Shown piece by piece: positions 40,611-50,572 of a DNA stretch of 64,000 bases (its first letter is position 1; each line of letters begins with the position of its first letter). Under the pieces are notes generated by a model. It saw only the letters and a program-made list of their open reading frames with translations, searched no databases and was not told the origin of the DNA. The position numbers and the translations under genes are program-made. This DNA is from Clostridium_AM sp963780135 (GTDB lineage Bacteria; Bacillota; Clostridia; Clostridiales; Clostridiaceae): assembly GCA_963780135.1 (NCBI GenBank), contig CAWAAR010000001.1, forward strand, positions 992,001 to 1,056,000, read 5' to 3'.

Positions 40611-42524
40611 ATGTCAACTAATAACTTTATAAAAGTTGCAGCTGCTTGTCCTGTAACTAACATAGCTGATATAGAATTCAATTTAGAAAATATAAAGAAA
40701 TGTATAGACGATGCTACTCATCAAGGTTCAAAACTTGTAGTTTTTCCTGAACTTTGTATAACTTCTTACACTTGTGCTGATCTTTTTGCACAACAACTTT
40801 TACTTAATAAAGCTAATGATGCAATAGCATCTCTATGCACCTACTCTAAGGATAAAGATATACTAATAGCTGTAGGTTCAACACTTACATATAATAATTG
40901 CTTATATAACTGTGCTTATGTGATTTTTGCTGGGAAAGTACTTGGAATCATACCTAAAAGCTACATTCCAAATTACACAGAATTTTATGAAAAAAGATGG
41001 TTTACAGAAGGTATAGGTATTGTAAATAAGAAGATTGATTTATTTTTTCAAAAAGAAGTTCCTTTTGGAACTAACATAATATTTGCTTGTGGTGATTTTA
41101 AATTTGGATTTGAAATTTGTGAAGATCTTTGGGTCACTATTCCTCCAAGCAGCTATCTAAGTTTAATGGGAGCAAACATAATAGGCAATCTTTCAGCTTC
41201 CAACGAAATTGTAAGCAAAGCCGATTATAGAAAAGACTTAGTAAAATCTCAGAGTGCTAGGTGCATTTCATCATATATATATGCATCTTCAGGTGTATTT
41301 GAGTCTACTACAGATCTAGTTTTTAGTGGAGACTTACTTATAAGTGAAAATGGTAGTCTTTTAAAACATAATGATAGATTCCAAAGAAAAAATGAGATAA
41401 TAACATCAATTATAGATGTAAACAAATTAAATGCTGAGCGATTAAAAAATATAAGCTTTAGAGATACAGTAAAATTTCTTCCCACAGAAGTTTTACAAAT
41501 AGATTTTCAATTTGAAAACTTAGATTATAAAATTTTTGACAGATACATAGATAAACATCCTTTTGTGCCTTCAGATAAGAAGCAAAGGGATGTTCGCTGT
41601 AGTGAAATATTTAATATACAAACTTCTGCCTTAGCCAAAAGAATAACTCATACAGGTTTAAAAAAAGCTGTAATTGGTATATCCGGAGGCCTGGATTCTA
41701 CACTAGCTCTCTTGGTTATAGTAAAGACCTTTCGCATGTTAAATATTCCAAGTGAAAACATAATAACTGTAACAATGCCTGGTTTTGGAACTACTGATAG
41801 AACTTATAATAATGCAGTAAGTCTTTGCAAACATCTAGGAACAGAATTCAGAGAAATAAATATAGTTCCTGCCTGCTTACAACACTTTAAAGATATAAAT
41901 CATGATGTAAAAACTCTTGATGTTACTTATGAAAATGTTCAAGCTAGAGAACGAACTCAAATTCTTATGGATATAGCCAACAAAGAAGCTGGACTTTTAA
42001 TAGGTACCGGAGATTTATCAGAACTTGCTTTAGGTTGGTGCACATATAATGGAGATCATATGTCTATGTACGGCGTGAATTGTTCTATCCCTAAAACATT
42101 AGTTAGATACTTAGTTAAGTATGTAGCTCAAACAGAAGTAACTGGAGAAATTTCTGATTTATTAATGGATATATTAGATACACCTGTAAGTCCAGAACTT
42201 CTTCCTAAAGATAAAAACGGAAAAATTGCACAAAAAACTGAAGATATAGTAGGACCTTATGAACTTCATGATTTTTTCCTATATCATTTTGTAAGACAGG
42301 GTGCTGAGCCAGAAAAAATATTGTTTTTAGCTAATGAATCTTTTAAAAATGAATATACTAAAGAAACCATAGAAAAATGGTTTCAAATATTTATAAAAAG
42401 ATTTTTCACCCAACAATTTAAACGTTCTGCCATACCAGATGGACCTAAAGTTGGTACTGTAAGCCTTTCTCCAAGAGGAGACTTTCGAATGCCTTCTGAT
42501 GCAAGTTATAATCTTTGGAAATAA
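40611..42524 (+). CDS. nadE: Glutamine-dependent NAD+ synthetase
   Basis: A 637-residue two-domain enzyme that amidates nicotinic acid adenine dinucleotide to NAD+ with glutamine and ATP. Residues about 1-290 are a nitrilase-type glutaminase with the Glu in VVFPELCITSY, the Lys in GIIPKSYIPN and the catalytic Cys in GFEICEDLW. The C-terminal part is the synthetase with the P-loop GISGGLDSTLAL and GTGDLSELALGW. The ATG follows AAGGAAAGGA. It is a single gene with its own promoter and terminator. Confidence 0.96.
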   Translation: MSTNNFIKVAAACPVTNIADIEFNLENIKKCIDDATHQGSKLVVFPELCITSYTCADLFAQQLLLNKANDAIASLCTYSKDKDILIAVGSTLTYNNCLYNCAYVIFAGKVLGIIPKSYIPNYTEFYEKRWFTEGIGIVNKKIDLFFQKEVPFGTNIIFACGDFKFGFEICEDLWVTIPPSSYLSLMGANIIGNLSASNEIVSKADYRKDLVKSQSARCISSYIYASSGVFESTTDLVFSGDLLISENGSLLKHNDRFQRKNEIITSIIDVNKLNAERLKNISFRDTVKFLPTEVLQIDFQFENLDYKIFDRYIDKHPFVPSDKKQRDVRCSEIFNIQTSALAKRITHTGLKKAVIGISGGLDSTLALLVIVKTFRMLNIPSENIITVTMPGFGTTDRTYNNAVSLCKHLGTEFREINIVPACLQHFKDINHDVKTLDVTYENVQARERTQILMDIANKEAGLLIGTGDLSELALGWCTYNGDHMSMYGVNCSIPKTLVRYLVKYVAQTEVTGEISDLLMDILDTPVSPELLPKDKNGKIAQKTEDIVGPYELHDFFLYHFVRQGAEPEKILFLANESFKNEYTKETIEKWFQIFIKRFFTQQFKRSAIPDGPKVGTVSLSPRGDFRMPSDASYNLWK

Positions 42525-42530
42525 CCTATA

Positions 42531-42561
42531 AAATAGAGCCTAAATAAGGTTCTATTTTTTT
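42531..42561 (+). terminator. Intrinsic terminator of nadE
   Basis: AAATAGAGCC (42531-42540) pairs with GGTTCTATTT (42548-42557), with one G-U wobble on the plus strand and a T7 run. Confidence 0.85.
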
Positions 42562-42668
42562 GCTTAAAAAACTACTTAATCCTTGGTAATTTATTCAAAA
42601 TAATTCTTAAACTTAAACTTGTTTTTATGAAATATTTTACAATTTTTGTTCCATACATTTCCATACAC

Positions 42669-42698
42669 TTGAGTTTTTGTATGTTTTAATGATATAAT
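42669..42698 (+). promoter_or_regulatory. Sigma-A promoter of the 3D-domain gene
   Basis: TTGAGT (42669-42674) and TATAAT (42693-42698) are 18 bp apart. Confidence 0.6.
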
Positions 42699-42761
42699 AT
42701 AAAACATTAACAAGTTTAAACTAAAAATAACTTGATAATTATCTTTAAGGAGGAAATGATA

Positions 42762-43736
42762 TTGAATAAAAGATTATCTGTTATTATGATGTTAGTATTA
42801 ACTCTAATGACAAATAGCATTGCTTTTGCCGCTCCAAGTGCTGGCACCTCAGATGAATTAAAGCAAGCTCAAGAAAATAAGAAAGCCTTACAAGGAAAAG
42901 TTAGTGACCTCGATAAGGAAATTGACGAAGTAATAAAAAAGATTGATAGCAATAAAAAAGATATGAATAAAGTTGCAGATGATATTAAAAATACACAAAT
43001 TAAACTAGATACAGCAGAAAAAAACTCAAAAGACCAAAATGACTTATTTAAGAAAAGAATAAGAGCTATGTATATAAATGATAAAAATAGCTATCTTGAC
43101 GTAATTTTATCATCAGATAATTTAGGTGATTTCATATCAAAGATGGACATGATTTCAAAAGTAATAAGTTTTGATAATAAGATTATTGCTAAATTAAAAC
43201 AAGAAAAACAAACTATATCAGATCAAAAAGAAGCTTTAAATTCTAAAAATGCTAAATTAGAAAATTTAAAGACAAGCAATGAAACTGCTTTGTCAAACTT
43301 GGGTAAAGATATAAAAGCTCAAAAAGAACTTCTTAGCAAAGCAACCGAAAAAGAAAAACAATTATTAGCTGCTGAAACTACTAAAACTTACAGTGTTAGT
43401 AGTAGCGTTTCTCAAAGTGGTACCTTGTCTCGTGGTATGTCAAAATCTGTTTCATATTCAAAAGTGTTGAACATGCAAGCAACTGCATATTCCGGTGATG
43501 CGGTCACAGCATCCGGTTCTGCAACAGTACGAGATGGTGGTGGTTATAGTACTATAGCTGTAGATCCTAGAGTTATACCACTTGGTTCTAGAGTTTATGT
43601 AGAAGGCTATGGATATGCTGTAGCAGAAGATACTGGCGGTGCTATTAAGGGAAATATAATAGATTTATTTTTTCCAACAGAAGGTGAGTGCGAAAGCTGG
43701 GGAAGAAGATCTGTTACTGTTTATATACTTAATTAA
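42762..43736 (+). CDS. Secreted coiled-coil protein with C-terminal 3D domain
   Basis: A 324-residue exported protein. It has a signal peptide (MNKRLSVIMMLVLTLM to about 25, ending AFAAPS), a long coiled coil at about 30-215 of the PcsB/CwlO type (QGKVSDLDKEIDEVIKKID and similar), a serine-rich linker, and a 3D domain at about 240-324 with its three aspartates (AVDPRVIPLG, AEDTGGAIKG, IIDLFF). 3D domains are found in wall-lytic transglycosylases, so it probably acts on or regulates peptidoglycan turnover. I chose the TTG at 42762, eight bases after AAGGAGG; the in-frame ATG two codons before is too close to that site. Confidence 0.88.
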   Translation: MNKRLSVIMMLVLTLMTNSIAFAAPSAGTSDELKQAQENKKALQGKVSDLDKEIDEVIKKIDSNKKDMNKVADDIKNTQIKLDTAEKNSKDQNDLFKKRIRAMYINDKNSYLDVILSSDNLGDFISKMDMISKVISFDNKIIAKLKQEKQTISDQKEALNSKNAKLENLKTSNETALSNLGKDIKAQKELLSKATEKEKQLLAAETTKTYSVSSSVSQSGTLSRGMSKSVSYSKVLNMQATAYSGDAVTASGSATVRDGGGYSTIAVDPRVIPLGSRVYVEGYGYAVAEDTGGAIKGNIIDLFFPTEGECESWGRRSVTVYILN

Positions 43737-43927
43737 ACAATATATTTGTCTATAAAATATTCTTAAAACACAAATTTATAAAATGCTGTGTTAAACATAT
43801 TTCTTAATATAATTTTAGTACAACCTTTCCTTAGTTTTAACATACATTTCTTAACACTATTCATAAGTTATTAGCTTAAATTCATGCTCATATAGCAAGT
43901 CACAAACTTTATTTAACTCAATATAAT

Positions 43928-43953
43928 AAAAGCGGTAAATATAAGCCGCTTTT
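43928..43953 (-). terminator. Intrinsic terminator of yaaR
   Basis: AAAAGCGG (43928-43935) pairs with CCGCTTTT (43946-43953). Confidence 0.75.
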
Positions 43954-43985
43954 ATTGTATACTTATCTATTATTTTTCAGATATC

Positions 43986-44408
43986 TTACTTATAAATATC
44001 TACCATTAACCCTGTAATATCATCAATAGTAGCTGCTACATTTAAATTATCTTTTTGTTCACTCATAAGCATTTGAGTAAGTTCCTCTAATTTGCTATCT
44101 ATAGTTTCTACCGTTATAAAGTACTGTGTTTGCCAAAAACTTATATCCTTTTTCACTTTGTACATATAATTTAATATAGAACTAAGATATTCTTTTATCA
44201 TCTTCTTATAAAGTCTAACATCTGAATAACATTTTGTTATTGCAAGTCTATTTCCTTTTTTCTTTATACTATCAAACATTTCTTTAAGCTGTTCTTCTGA
44301 TCTTTTTTCCGTTTGAGAATCAAAGCTTTGAGAAAAGTCTTTCTTAACTGTTACATTTTTCTTTTCACTAGTAATTGTAGAAGGCCGGCTTACTCTAGAT
44401 ATTTCCAC
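43986..44408 (-). CDS. yaaR: YaaR-family (DUF327) protein
   Basis: A 140-residue protein of the DUF327/YaaR family, whose function is unknown. The first 45 residues are polar and likely unstructured; the rest is helical, with the family features of a basic helix (YKKMIKEYLSSILNYMYKV) and a C-terminal IDSKLEELTQMLM and DDITGLMVDIY. It starts with GTG behind GGAGGTG. In other Firmicutes yaaR lies near DNA-replication genes; here it stands alone. Confidence 0.82.
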   Translation of the reverse strand: MEISRVSRPSTITSEKKNVTVKKDFSQSFDSQTEKRSEEQLKEMFDSIKKKGNRLAITKCYSDVRLYKKMIKEYLSSILNYMYKVKKDISFWQTQYFITVETIDSKLEELTQMLMSEQKDNLNVAATIDDITGLMVDIYK

Positions 44409-44597
44409 AAAATCACCTCCAATAAAATTTAAATTAATTTATCGCTTTAAATTCCTAATTTATATTTATTATATCGTAGTTTTTATGAAAGAACAAAGCA
44501 TTATTAAATAACATTCTAAAGAATCTTATAATGGTATCAATGGAATAAAAAGTTCAAAGTTAAGTATTACCTTATCTTTGAACTTCTTAATTTCTAA

Positions 44598-45419
44598 TTA
44601 TTTAATTCTTATATTTAAATCTAACTTAGACATCTTTAAAATTCCATTTTTAATCACTATATTACCTTGTAAGTCTGTTCTTAATACTATACTACCTGTT
44701 TCATTTATTCTATTCATTACTTTTACCTCTGGACTTTCTATACCATTACAAGTAATGATAGCAACTTTGGGAGAAACTTTTTTTAGTAAACTTTCAGTAC
44801 TGCTAGTATTTAAACCATGATGAGGTACTTTTAAAATATCACAGCACTTTATATTATTCACTTTTATCATATTCTCCTCTTCCTCTTTTTCACAATCCGC
44901 AGCAAAAAAATAACTTATTCCATCTATTTCTCCTTGTAGTACTATAGAATTATTATTTTCTATTTTTTTATCTTCTTTAAATGGTGCTATAGCTTTTAAA
45001 TTCATTCTTCCTTCCTTTAAAATATAATTATTGCTTATGCATTTTACATCTACACCTCTATTAGCTAATTCTTTATATAAACTATATTTCACTTTATCAT
45101 TATGCATTGGTAAAAATACTTTATTTATCTTTATACTATCTGCTATTTTTATTAAACCGCCATAATGGTCATCATGATAATGAGTCAAAATTAATGTATC
45201 TACTTTATCAATTCCATTTGATTTTAAGTATTTTAAAATCTTGTCAGAATAATACTCTGCTCCTGTATCTATTAAGTAATTTTTAATATCTGTTTTTATT
45301 AATATACAATCACTTTGTCCTGTATCTAAAAAATGTACTTCATACTTATTTTGTTTTGCAAATCCATTGCTTGTAACAAAAATTACGATTATTAACAATA
45401 CAATTATCCTTTTTTTCAC
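44598..45419 (-). CDS. ComEC/Rec2-like secreted metallo-beta-lactamase-fold hydrolase
   Basis: A 273-residue exported protein with a signal peptide (1-21, ending NGFAKQ) and a metallo-beta-lactamase fold of the ComEC C-terminal type. It shows VHFLDTGQSDCILI, the metal motif HYHDDH (80-85), DCEKEEEEN and PHHGLNTSS. The likely activity is hydrolysis of a phosphodiester outside the membrane, perhaps DNA, but no ComEC membrane part is attached and the substrate is unknown. It starts with GTG; a GGAG lies eleven bases upstream. Confidence 0.88.
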   Translation of the reverse strand: MKKRIIVLLIIVIFVTSNGFAKQNKYEVHFLDTGQSDCILIKTDIKNYLIDTGAEYYSDKILKYLKSNGIDKVDTLILTHYHDDHYGGLIKIADSIKINKVFLPMHNDKVKYSLYKELANRGVDVKCISNNYILKEGRMNLKAIAPFKEDKKIENNNSIVLQGEIDGISYFFAADCEKEEEENMIKVNNIKCCDILKVPHHGLNTSSTESLLKKVSPKVAIITCNGIESPEVKVMNRINETGSIVLRTDLQGNIVIKNGILKMSKLDLNIRIK

Positions 45420-45502
45420 TTAAAATCAGCTCCAATTTGTATTTTTCAGTTATTTTTTGTGATTTTACATTGAATATACCCATGAAAATCTTCAAAAAAC
45501 AC

Positions 45503-45527
45503 AAAAAAGCACCAAAGGTGCTTTTTT
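45503..45527 (-). terminator. Intrinsic terminator between cvfB and the hydrolase gene
   Basis: AAAAAAGCACC (45503-45513) pairs with GGTGCTTTTTT (45517-45527), with A and T runs making it usable in both directions. It lies just beyond the cvfB stop. Confidence 0.8.
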
Positions 45528-45562
45528 ATACCAAGCCTATTTTTTTAAGTTATTATGAAAGA

Positions 45563-46432
45563 TTACTTAAGCCTAGTTCCATTCTCATCTTGTTCTATGA
45601 TTCCTTGCTTCATAAGTCCACCTAAAGCATTTTTAAAGTAATTTTTACTTTCTTGAAATACTCTTCTTATATCCTCTGGAGAACTTTTATCATTTAATGT
45701 CATAGTTCCATTATGCTTTTTAAGATATTGTATTATTTTTTCTTGTAACTCTGTTCTTTCATCAACAGCCTTTTTCCTTGGAGTAAGACCTAATTTTCCT
45801 TCTTCATATATCTTTTTAACTCTAAGCTTTAATTCATATCCTTCTTTAATATCTACAAAATACTCATTTTTAAGTATTACTCCCCTGTAAATCTTATCTA
45901 CAGCTATCATAGCACTGCCATTAGTTTGAAAGCCATAAACAATGCCTACAACTTCATCCCCTACTCTATAATTGCTCTTTAGTATTTCCTCTGGTTCTTC
46001 AGTATCTAAATTTTCTAGATATCTGTCTATATTAGTAGTAGCTGCAATTCTATTTGTTTTATCTAAATATATATAGAACAAATAAAAATTACCTATTTCT
46101 AATGTATAAACTTGTTCTTTCATTGGAACAAAAATATCTCTCTCCATACCAAAATCTATAAAGCTTCCAATTTTGGTTTTAGATACTACTTTAAGATATG
46201 CCATTTCACCAACTACAGCCAAAGGCTCCTTTAATGTAGCTATAATTCTATCCTTTGAATCCCTGTATATAAAAGCTTTAACTTCATCACCTATAGAAAG
46301 TTCTTTTTCTAATGCACTTTTAGTAGGTAGAAGTATGTCATCACTAGTTCTTCCTGTCTCTGCGTCTAAATAATAACCAAAGTCTGCTTTTCTAACAATT
46401 TTTAAAATATTAAATTCTCCTATGTTTATCAC
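45563..46432 (-). CDS. cvfB: CvfB-family S1 RNA-binding protein
   Basis: A 289-residue protein with three S1-like beta-barrel domains followed by a winged helix (about 225-289, QEKIIQYLKKHNGTMTLND), the plan of CvfB/YitL, an RNA-binding regulator in Firmicutes. Typical segments: DFGYYLDAETGRTSDDILLP and IGSFIDFGMERDIFVPMKEQ. It starts with GTG about ten bases after GGGAG. It ends at a shared terminator. Confidence 0.9.
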   Translation of the reverse strand: MINIGEFNILKIVRKADFGYYLDAETGRTSDDILLPTKSALEKELSIGDEVKAFIYRDSKDRIIATLKEPLAVVGEMAYLKVVSKTKIGSFIDFGMERDIFVPMKEQVYTLEIGNFYLFYIYLDKTNRIAATTNIDRYLENLDTEEPEEILKSNYRVGDEVVGIVYGFQTNGSAMIAVDKIYRGVILKNEYFVDIKEGYELKLRVKKIYEEGKLGLTPRKKAVDERTELQEKIIQYLKKHNGTMTLNDKSSPEDIRRVFQESKNYFKNALGGLMKQGIIEQDENGTRLK

Positions 46433-46519
46433 GTATCTTCAACTCCCTGTAATTGTATGGATATAATGCTTTAACCTAATTTATTATATCCTATTAGTGG
46501 CTTAGTTACTAGATTTTAA

Positions 46520-47416
46520 TTAAGAATTTTTCTTAATTATTTTTTCTTCTATTTTTATTCCAATTTCATTTAATTTATCTTTAACTAGTATTTTTTCTCT
46601 CCATCTTTCTGGAACATCATTGATTCCATAATAAACTCCAGCCATTCCTCCTGTTATTGCACCAATAGTATCTGGATCTCCATAAAGATTTACTGCTTCG
46701 CATATTGCCTCCTCTGCACTACTAGTATTTATAAAGCACCATAAAGCGCATTGTAGCGTATCAACTACATATCCAGAAGGATTTAATTCTATCTTTGTTG
46801 TGGACATTATATCTTCATAATCTTGATATTTTATAATTTCTTCTTCAATAACCTTTATTTTTTCCTCGCCTTTTAAATATCTATAAATTATAGTATTATA
46901 CAATTCACAAGCTTCTGCTGCTTTTTCGTCAGAGTGTGTAAGTAATGATTGCTCTCTACTTATTTTCATTACTTTGTTCAAGTCATCATAATAGAGTGCT
47001 ACCGGAATACATCTCATAAGAGTTCCATTGCCTCCAGTGCTACCATTTAATTGTTTATGTGCATAGGTTGCTGCCTTTTTCCAGCTATTATACTTTTTAT
47101 ACCCTTCCATTGCGAATTTTACGGTATTACCTACATCTTTTGGATTGCCATCATACCAACTAATAAAGTTTTTTCCTATAAATTTTAAAGGATCTTTGGG
47201 ATTTTCTAATATACCTTCAGCCACTGCAATAGTCATCATAGTATCATCTGTAACTTCTCCAGGCTTTAAATTCCAAACGCCTCCTCCTACTATTTCTTTT
47301 AAATATTCATACTCTTCTTTTCCTTCTTTTTTAGAAAGAAACTCCAATGTTCCACCTAAAGCATCTCCACAAGCTACTCCAAATAGTCCTCCTAATATTC
47401 TCTGTGACTTTTTCAT
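46520..47416 (-). CDS. ADP-ribosylglycohydrolase-family protein
   Basis: A 298-residue DraG-type hydrolase that removes ADP-ribose from proteins or small molecules. The N-terminal metal site reads GEVTDDTMMTIA, the second site GDPDTIGAITGGMAG, and FGVACGDALGG opens the fold. The ATG at 47416 follows GGGGG by about nine bases; the GTG- or ATG-like starts further up lack a site. No toxin-like ADP-ribosyltransferase partner is adjacent, so its substrate is unknown. It forms a single-gene unit. Confidence 0.92.
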   Translation of the reverse strand: MKKSQRILGGLFGVACGDALGGTLEFLSKKEGKEEYEYLKEIVGGGVWNLKPGEVTDDTMMTIAVAEGILENPKDPLKFIGKNFISWYDGNPKDVGNTVKFAMEGYKKYNSWKKAATYAHKQLNGSTGGNGTLMRCIPVALYYDDLNKVMKISREQSLLTHSDEKAAEACELYNTIIYRYLKGEEKIKVIEEEIIKYQDYEDIMSTTKIELNPSGYVVDTLQCALWCFINTSSAEEAICEAVNLYGDPDTIGAITGGMAGVYYGINDVPERWREKILVKDKLNEIGIKIEEKIIKKNS

Positions 47417-47570
47417 AACTATCGACCCCCTTTTCAATTTTCTAAATATATGCTAAATATTCTAAATTATCACTCTTTAGATTTTATTATAGTTCTTTTG
47501 CTTTCTTCTTTGCAATACTTTGTTTTTTGATTGTAGTTAGCATGTTAGACTATTGGTTTCTAATCAAGTG

Positions 47571-47609
47571 AAAAAGGAGTATAGATTTAAAAATCTACTC
47601 TCCTTTTTT
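47571..47609 (-). terminator. Terminator hairpin overlapping the end of the gamma-CA-like gene
   Basis: AAAAAGGAG...ATAGATTT (47571 on) pairs with AAATCTA...CTCCTTTTTT (to 47609). The stop codon at 47595-47597 lies within the stem, so the last codons double as terminator. Confidence 0.7.
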
Positions 47610-48104
47610 ATAATTTTTTGCTTCCTCTATATAAGATAGTGCAGAAGCTCTAACATATTCTCTTTCTTTTTCTGTAAGTTCACGTATAACTTTAGCTGGT
47701 GATCCCATACACAAAACTCCTGAAGGTATTTTTTTACCTGAAGTTACCAAACTTCCTGCACCTATAATTACTCCTTCTCCTATTTCTGCATCATTTAAAA
47801 TAGTTGATCCCATACCAATTAAAGAATTATTGCCAATTTTACAACCATGTATAATAGTGTTATGTCCAACTGTTACATATTCTCCTATTTCCGCTACACT
47901 ATTTTGCCCCACATGTACAGTACAATTATCTTGAATATTGCTGCCTTTTCCTACATGAATAGAATTACAATCTCCTCTAAGTACAGCTCCAAACCAAATG
48001 CTTGTATCTTCCTCTAAATTTACTTTTCCTATAATATCTGCACTACCAGCTACAAAAGCACTTTCCGCTATTTTAGGATTTAAATTTTTATATTCAATTA
48101 TCAT
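47595..48104 (-). CDS. Gamma-carbonic-anhydrase-like hexapeptide-repeat protein
   Basis: A 169-residue left-handed beta-helix protein of the gamma-carbonic anhydrase/PaaY group. Hexapeptide repeats fill residues 15-135. Metal-ligand histidines appear in NCTVHVGQ and GHNTIIHGC, and RGDCNSIHVGKGSNIQDN is the usual family block. It may be a carbonic anhydrase or a CoA-related hydrolase or transferase; activity cannot be told. The ATG follows AGGAGG. Confidence 0.92.
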   Translation of the reverse strand: MIIEYKNLNPKIAESAFVAGSADIIGKVNLEEDTSIWFGAVLRGDCNSIHVGKGSNIQDNCTVHVGQNSVAEIGEYVTVGHNTIIHGCKIGNNSLIGMGSTILNDAEIGEGVIIGAGSLVTSGKKIPSGVLCMGSPAKVIRELTEKEREYVRASALSYIEEAKNYKKGE

Positions 48105-48165
48105 TTTAAATTCTCCTCTACTTATTTATTTTCAGAAAAACGTCAATAAAAACTTTATCTACAAT

Positions 48166-50241
48166 TTATTGTATTTTGAATTTATTAATAATGCTTTCTA
48201 ATTTCTCCACTACACCACTAAGTTTTTTAGCAGTTTCTTCGATGTTAGTCATGTTCAATGTATGCTCTTGTATTGTAACAGATATTTCTTCTGTAGCTGC
48301 AGCTGACTCTTCTGAAATCGCTGTTATATTTTGAATGGAGTCTATAACACCTTCTTTATCATTATCAACTTTACTAATATTTAAAATCAAACTTCTTAAT
48401 TGCTCAAAAGTACTATTTACTGCTTCTTCTATAGACTTAAATGCCTTATTAGAATCCATTACTGCATTATTAGCTTCTTTTAATGCAAATTTACCAGTAT
48501 CCATATTTCCTTTTGCAGCACTTATTTCTACTTGTATATGGTTTACTATACTGCTTATTTCCTTTGTAGAATTTGAAGTTTCCTCTGCTAACTTTCTTAT
48601 TTCATCTGCAACTACTGCAAAACCTTTTCCAGCTTCGCCAGCACGTGAAGCTTCAATAGCTGCATTTAATGCTAAAAGATTTGTCTGCTCTGATATATTT
48701 TCTATGGAGTTTATAATTTCCCCAATTACTCCAGATTTATTGGCTAAAGTTTCTATGTTGACTGCCACTCTTTCTGTAACTTCATTATTGGCATTGAATT
48801 TCTCTTTAAGTTTTTCTATAGATTTAAGCCCTAAATCATTCATCAACTTTACATTTTTAGAAATTTCCTCTACTTGACTACAACTATCTACTGACATCTT
48901 TATTTCATCTGCAAGACTTGTAAGTTGTTCCGTACCATTTTGAGCATCACTGGCTTGTACTTGAGATCCTTTAGCTAGTTCCTCAACAGTTTTTGATACT
49001 TGATTAATAGATTCTGTAGTTTCATCTGTAGTTTTTAAAAGCTCTTGTGAAAAACTTATTAATTCATCTGCATTTCCCTTTAAAACTTTTAGTATGTCAA
49101 TTAACTCCTCTCTTAAATTTAAAATAGCTTTTGCCATAACTCCTGTTTCATCTTTACTATTTACTATATTATTGTTTTTTTCTTCCTCATCATAAGTTAA
49201 ATTTAAATTGGCTACCTTATTTATTATATTTGTAGAATATGTAATTGGCTTAGTTATTTTTTTTGATATGTACATTGCTATAATAGAAGCTATTCCAACT
49301 CCTAAAATAATAATTCCTACCAATAAAATTTCTAAGTTATTTAATTGTTTAAAAACATCTTTTTCTGCTACTTGTATTAGTAAAACCCATCCATTAGAAA
49401 GGTGAGCATAACTCATTATACTTTTTCCTGCAGAACTTTTGAATGTCTCAATTCCCAATTGATTGTTATGAATTTTATCACCAATAAATTTATAACTTCC
49501 ATTATCTACCTTGTTTAGATTGTCTGTGGATTTAAGTGTTTTATGTACAATATAGTCATATTTATTGTTAAGCAAACATGCATATCCTGTGTCATACATT
49601 TTTATATTATTTATACTATCCCTATAATTTTTAAAATTTATATCTATTCCCACTAAACCTATTAATACATCATCTTTAAATATAGGCTTGGTAAATGATA
49701 TCATTTCAGTTTTTAATTCATTATTAAGATATGGGTCGCTCCATATTCCTTTTTTCTGTTTTATAGGTTCATAATACCATGATAGGTTAGTATTTCCTTG
49801 TTTAAATTCACTTTTATCTGTTAACTTATGTTCTACATATTGTCCATTATTAAGCATATCCACATACCAAGTTCCATGTACCTCGCCAGTTATTTCTGGA
49901 TTTAAAATAATATACATTCCCATTATATTTTTTTGGGAACTTGCTAAGTTTTTAACCATTGGTTTCAGCGAATTTTCATAATCTAAAGAATTAGTCCTTA
50001 ATTTATCTTTATCAATTAATGTACCAACTATTGTTGTTAAATTTTCACTTGTATTTTGAACACTTAATATAGTTTTATCCAGTTCCTTAGCTTTTGAATC
50101 CGCCATTGAAATCGTTTTCTCAGAAACTTCATTTTTTATTAAAGAACTACTTTTAATTATTGATATACTTCCTATTAGTAAAGATAAAATTGTACAACAT
50201 GCTATAATTCCTAATAAAATTTTTGTGCTTATTTTTTTCAT
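48166..50241 (-). CDS. Methyl-accepting chemotaxis protein with Cache sensor
   Basis: A 691-residue chemoreceptor. It has a membrane segment at about 8-29, an outer double-Cache-type ligand domain to about 285 (TGEVHGTWYVD, WSDPYLN, GLVGIDINFKNY), a second membrane segment at about 297-318, HAMP, and a cytoplasmic signalling domain whose tip reads ISEQTNLLALNAAIEASRAG. It would bind a small molecule outside the cell and signal to CheA. The ATG follows AAGGGGA. The ligand is unknown. Confidence 0.94.
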   Translation of the reverse strand: MKKISTKILLGIIACCTILSLLIGSISIIKSSSLIKNEVSEKTISMADSKAKELDKTILSVQNTSENLTTIVGTLIDKDKLRTNSLDYENSLKPMVKNLASSQKNIMGMYIILNPEITGEVHGTWYVDMLNNGQYVEHKLTDKSEFKQGNTNLSWYYEPIKQKKGIWSDPYLNNELKTEMISFTKPIFKDDVLIGLVGIDINFKNYRDSINNIKMYDTGYACLLNNKYDYIVHKTLKSTDNLNKVDNGSYKFIGDKIHNNQLGIETFKSSAGKSIMSYAHLSNGWVLLIQVAEKDVFKQLNNLEILLVGIIILGVGIASIIAMYISKKITKPITYSTNIINKVANLNLTYDEEEKNNNIVNSKDETGVMAKAILNLREELIDILKVLKGNADELISFSQELLKTTDETTESINQVSKTVEELAKGSQVQASDAQNGTEQLTSLADEIKMSVDSCSQVEEISKNVKLMNDLGLKSIEKLKEKFNANNEVTERVAVNIETLANKSGVIGEIINSIENISEQTNLLALNAAIEASRAGEAGKGFAVVADEIRKLAEETSNSTKEISSIVNHIQVEISAAKGNMDTGKFALKEANNAVMDSNKAFKSIEEAVNSTFEQLRSLILNISKVDNDKEGVIDSIQNITAISEESAAATEEISVTIQEHTLNMTNIEETAKKLSGVVEKLESIINKFKIQ

Positions 50242-50459
50242 ATAAATATCCCCTTCTAAGTACTTTTCTTAATATTGCTAAGCGCATAATTAGTTTTACA
50301 TATCTTTCTATATTTATGCATACAATTAACATACTTACATATTACTACACATTTAGATAAATGTTAACGATTACTATAATATATGCAAAATTCAGACTTT
50401 TCTCTTTTAATAACTATTTTTATTACAAGCTAATAAATGTTTGTCAAAAATATTTATTC
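50242..50459. other. Intergenic region between divergent chemoreceptor and nrdJ genes
   Basis: AT-rich, with no reading frame that I can support. It must contain the chemoreceptor promoter, which I could not identify. Confidence 0.3.
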
Positions 50460-50488
50460 TTGAATTAAACATCAATCTACTTTATAAT
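50460..50488 (+). promoter_or_regulatory. Sigma-A promoter of nrdJ
   Basis: TTGAAT (50460-50465) and TATAAT (50483-50488) are 17 bp apart; the start site would be near 50495, just before the first NrdR box. Confidence 0.7.
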
Positions 50489-50498
50489 AGATATGTTG

Positions 50499-50540
50499 CT
50501 ACATATAGTACCCATTTTTTCACATTATACTATATGTAGT
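50499..50540. promoter_or_regulatory. Two NrdR boxes in front of nrdJ
   Basis: CTACATATAGT (50499-50509) and CTATATGTAGT (50530-50540) each match the NrdR box core CWATATATWGT in ten of eleven positions. They start 31 bp apart, three helical turns, the spacing typical of tandem NrdR boxes. They lie just downstream of the predicted start site, fitting repression. Confidence 0.75.
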
Positions 50541-50572
50541 GTAATTTTCACAATACAAGGAGGATATTTATT

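Noticed and set aside
40496..40681. 61-codon minus-strand frame overlapping the nadE start
   Set aside because: It overlaps the nadE promoter and start in antisense; no ribosome binding site or similarity was seen.
48335..48877. 180-codon plus-strand frame inside the chemoreceptor gene
   Set aside because: It is antisense to the conserved signalling domain of the chemoreceptor, with no ribosome binding site and no family resemblance.
50242..50572. Cobalamin riboswitch in front of the B12-dependent reductase
   Set aside because: The region has no B12-box-like conserved core or long multi-helix structure; the two NrdR boxes explain control.
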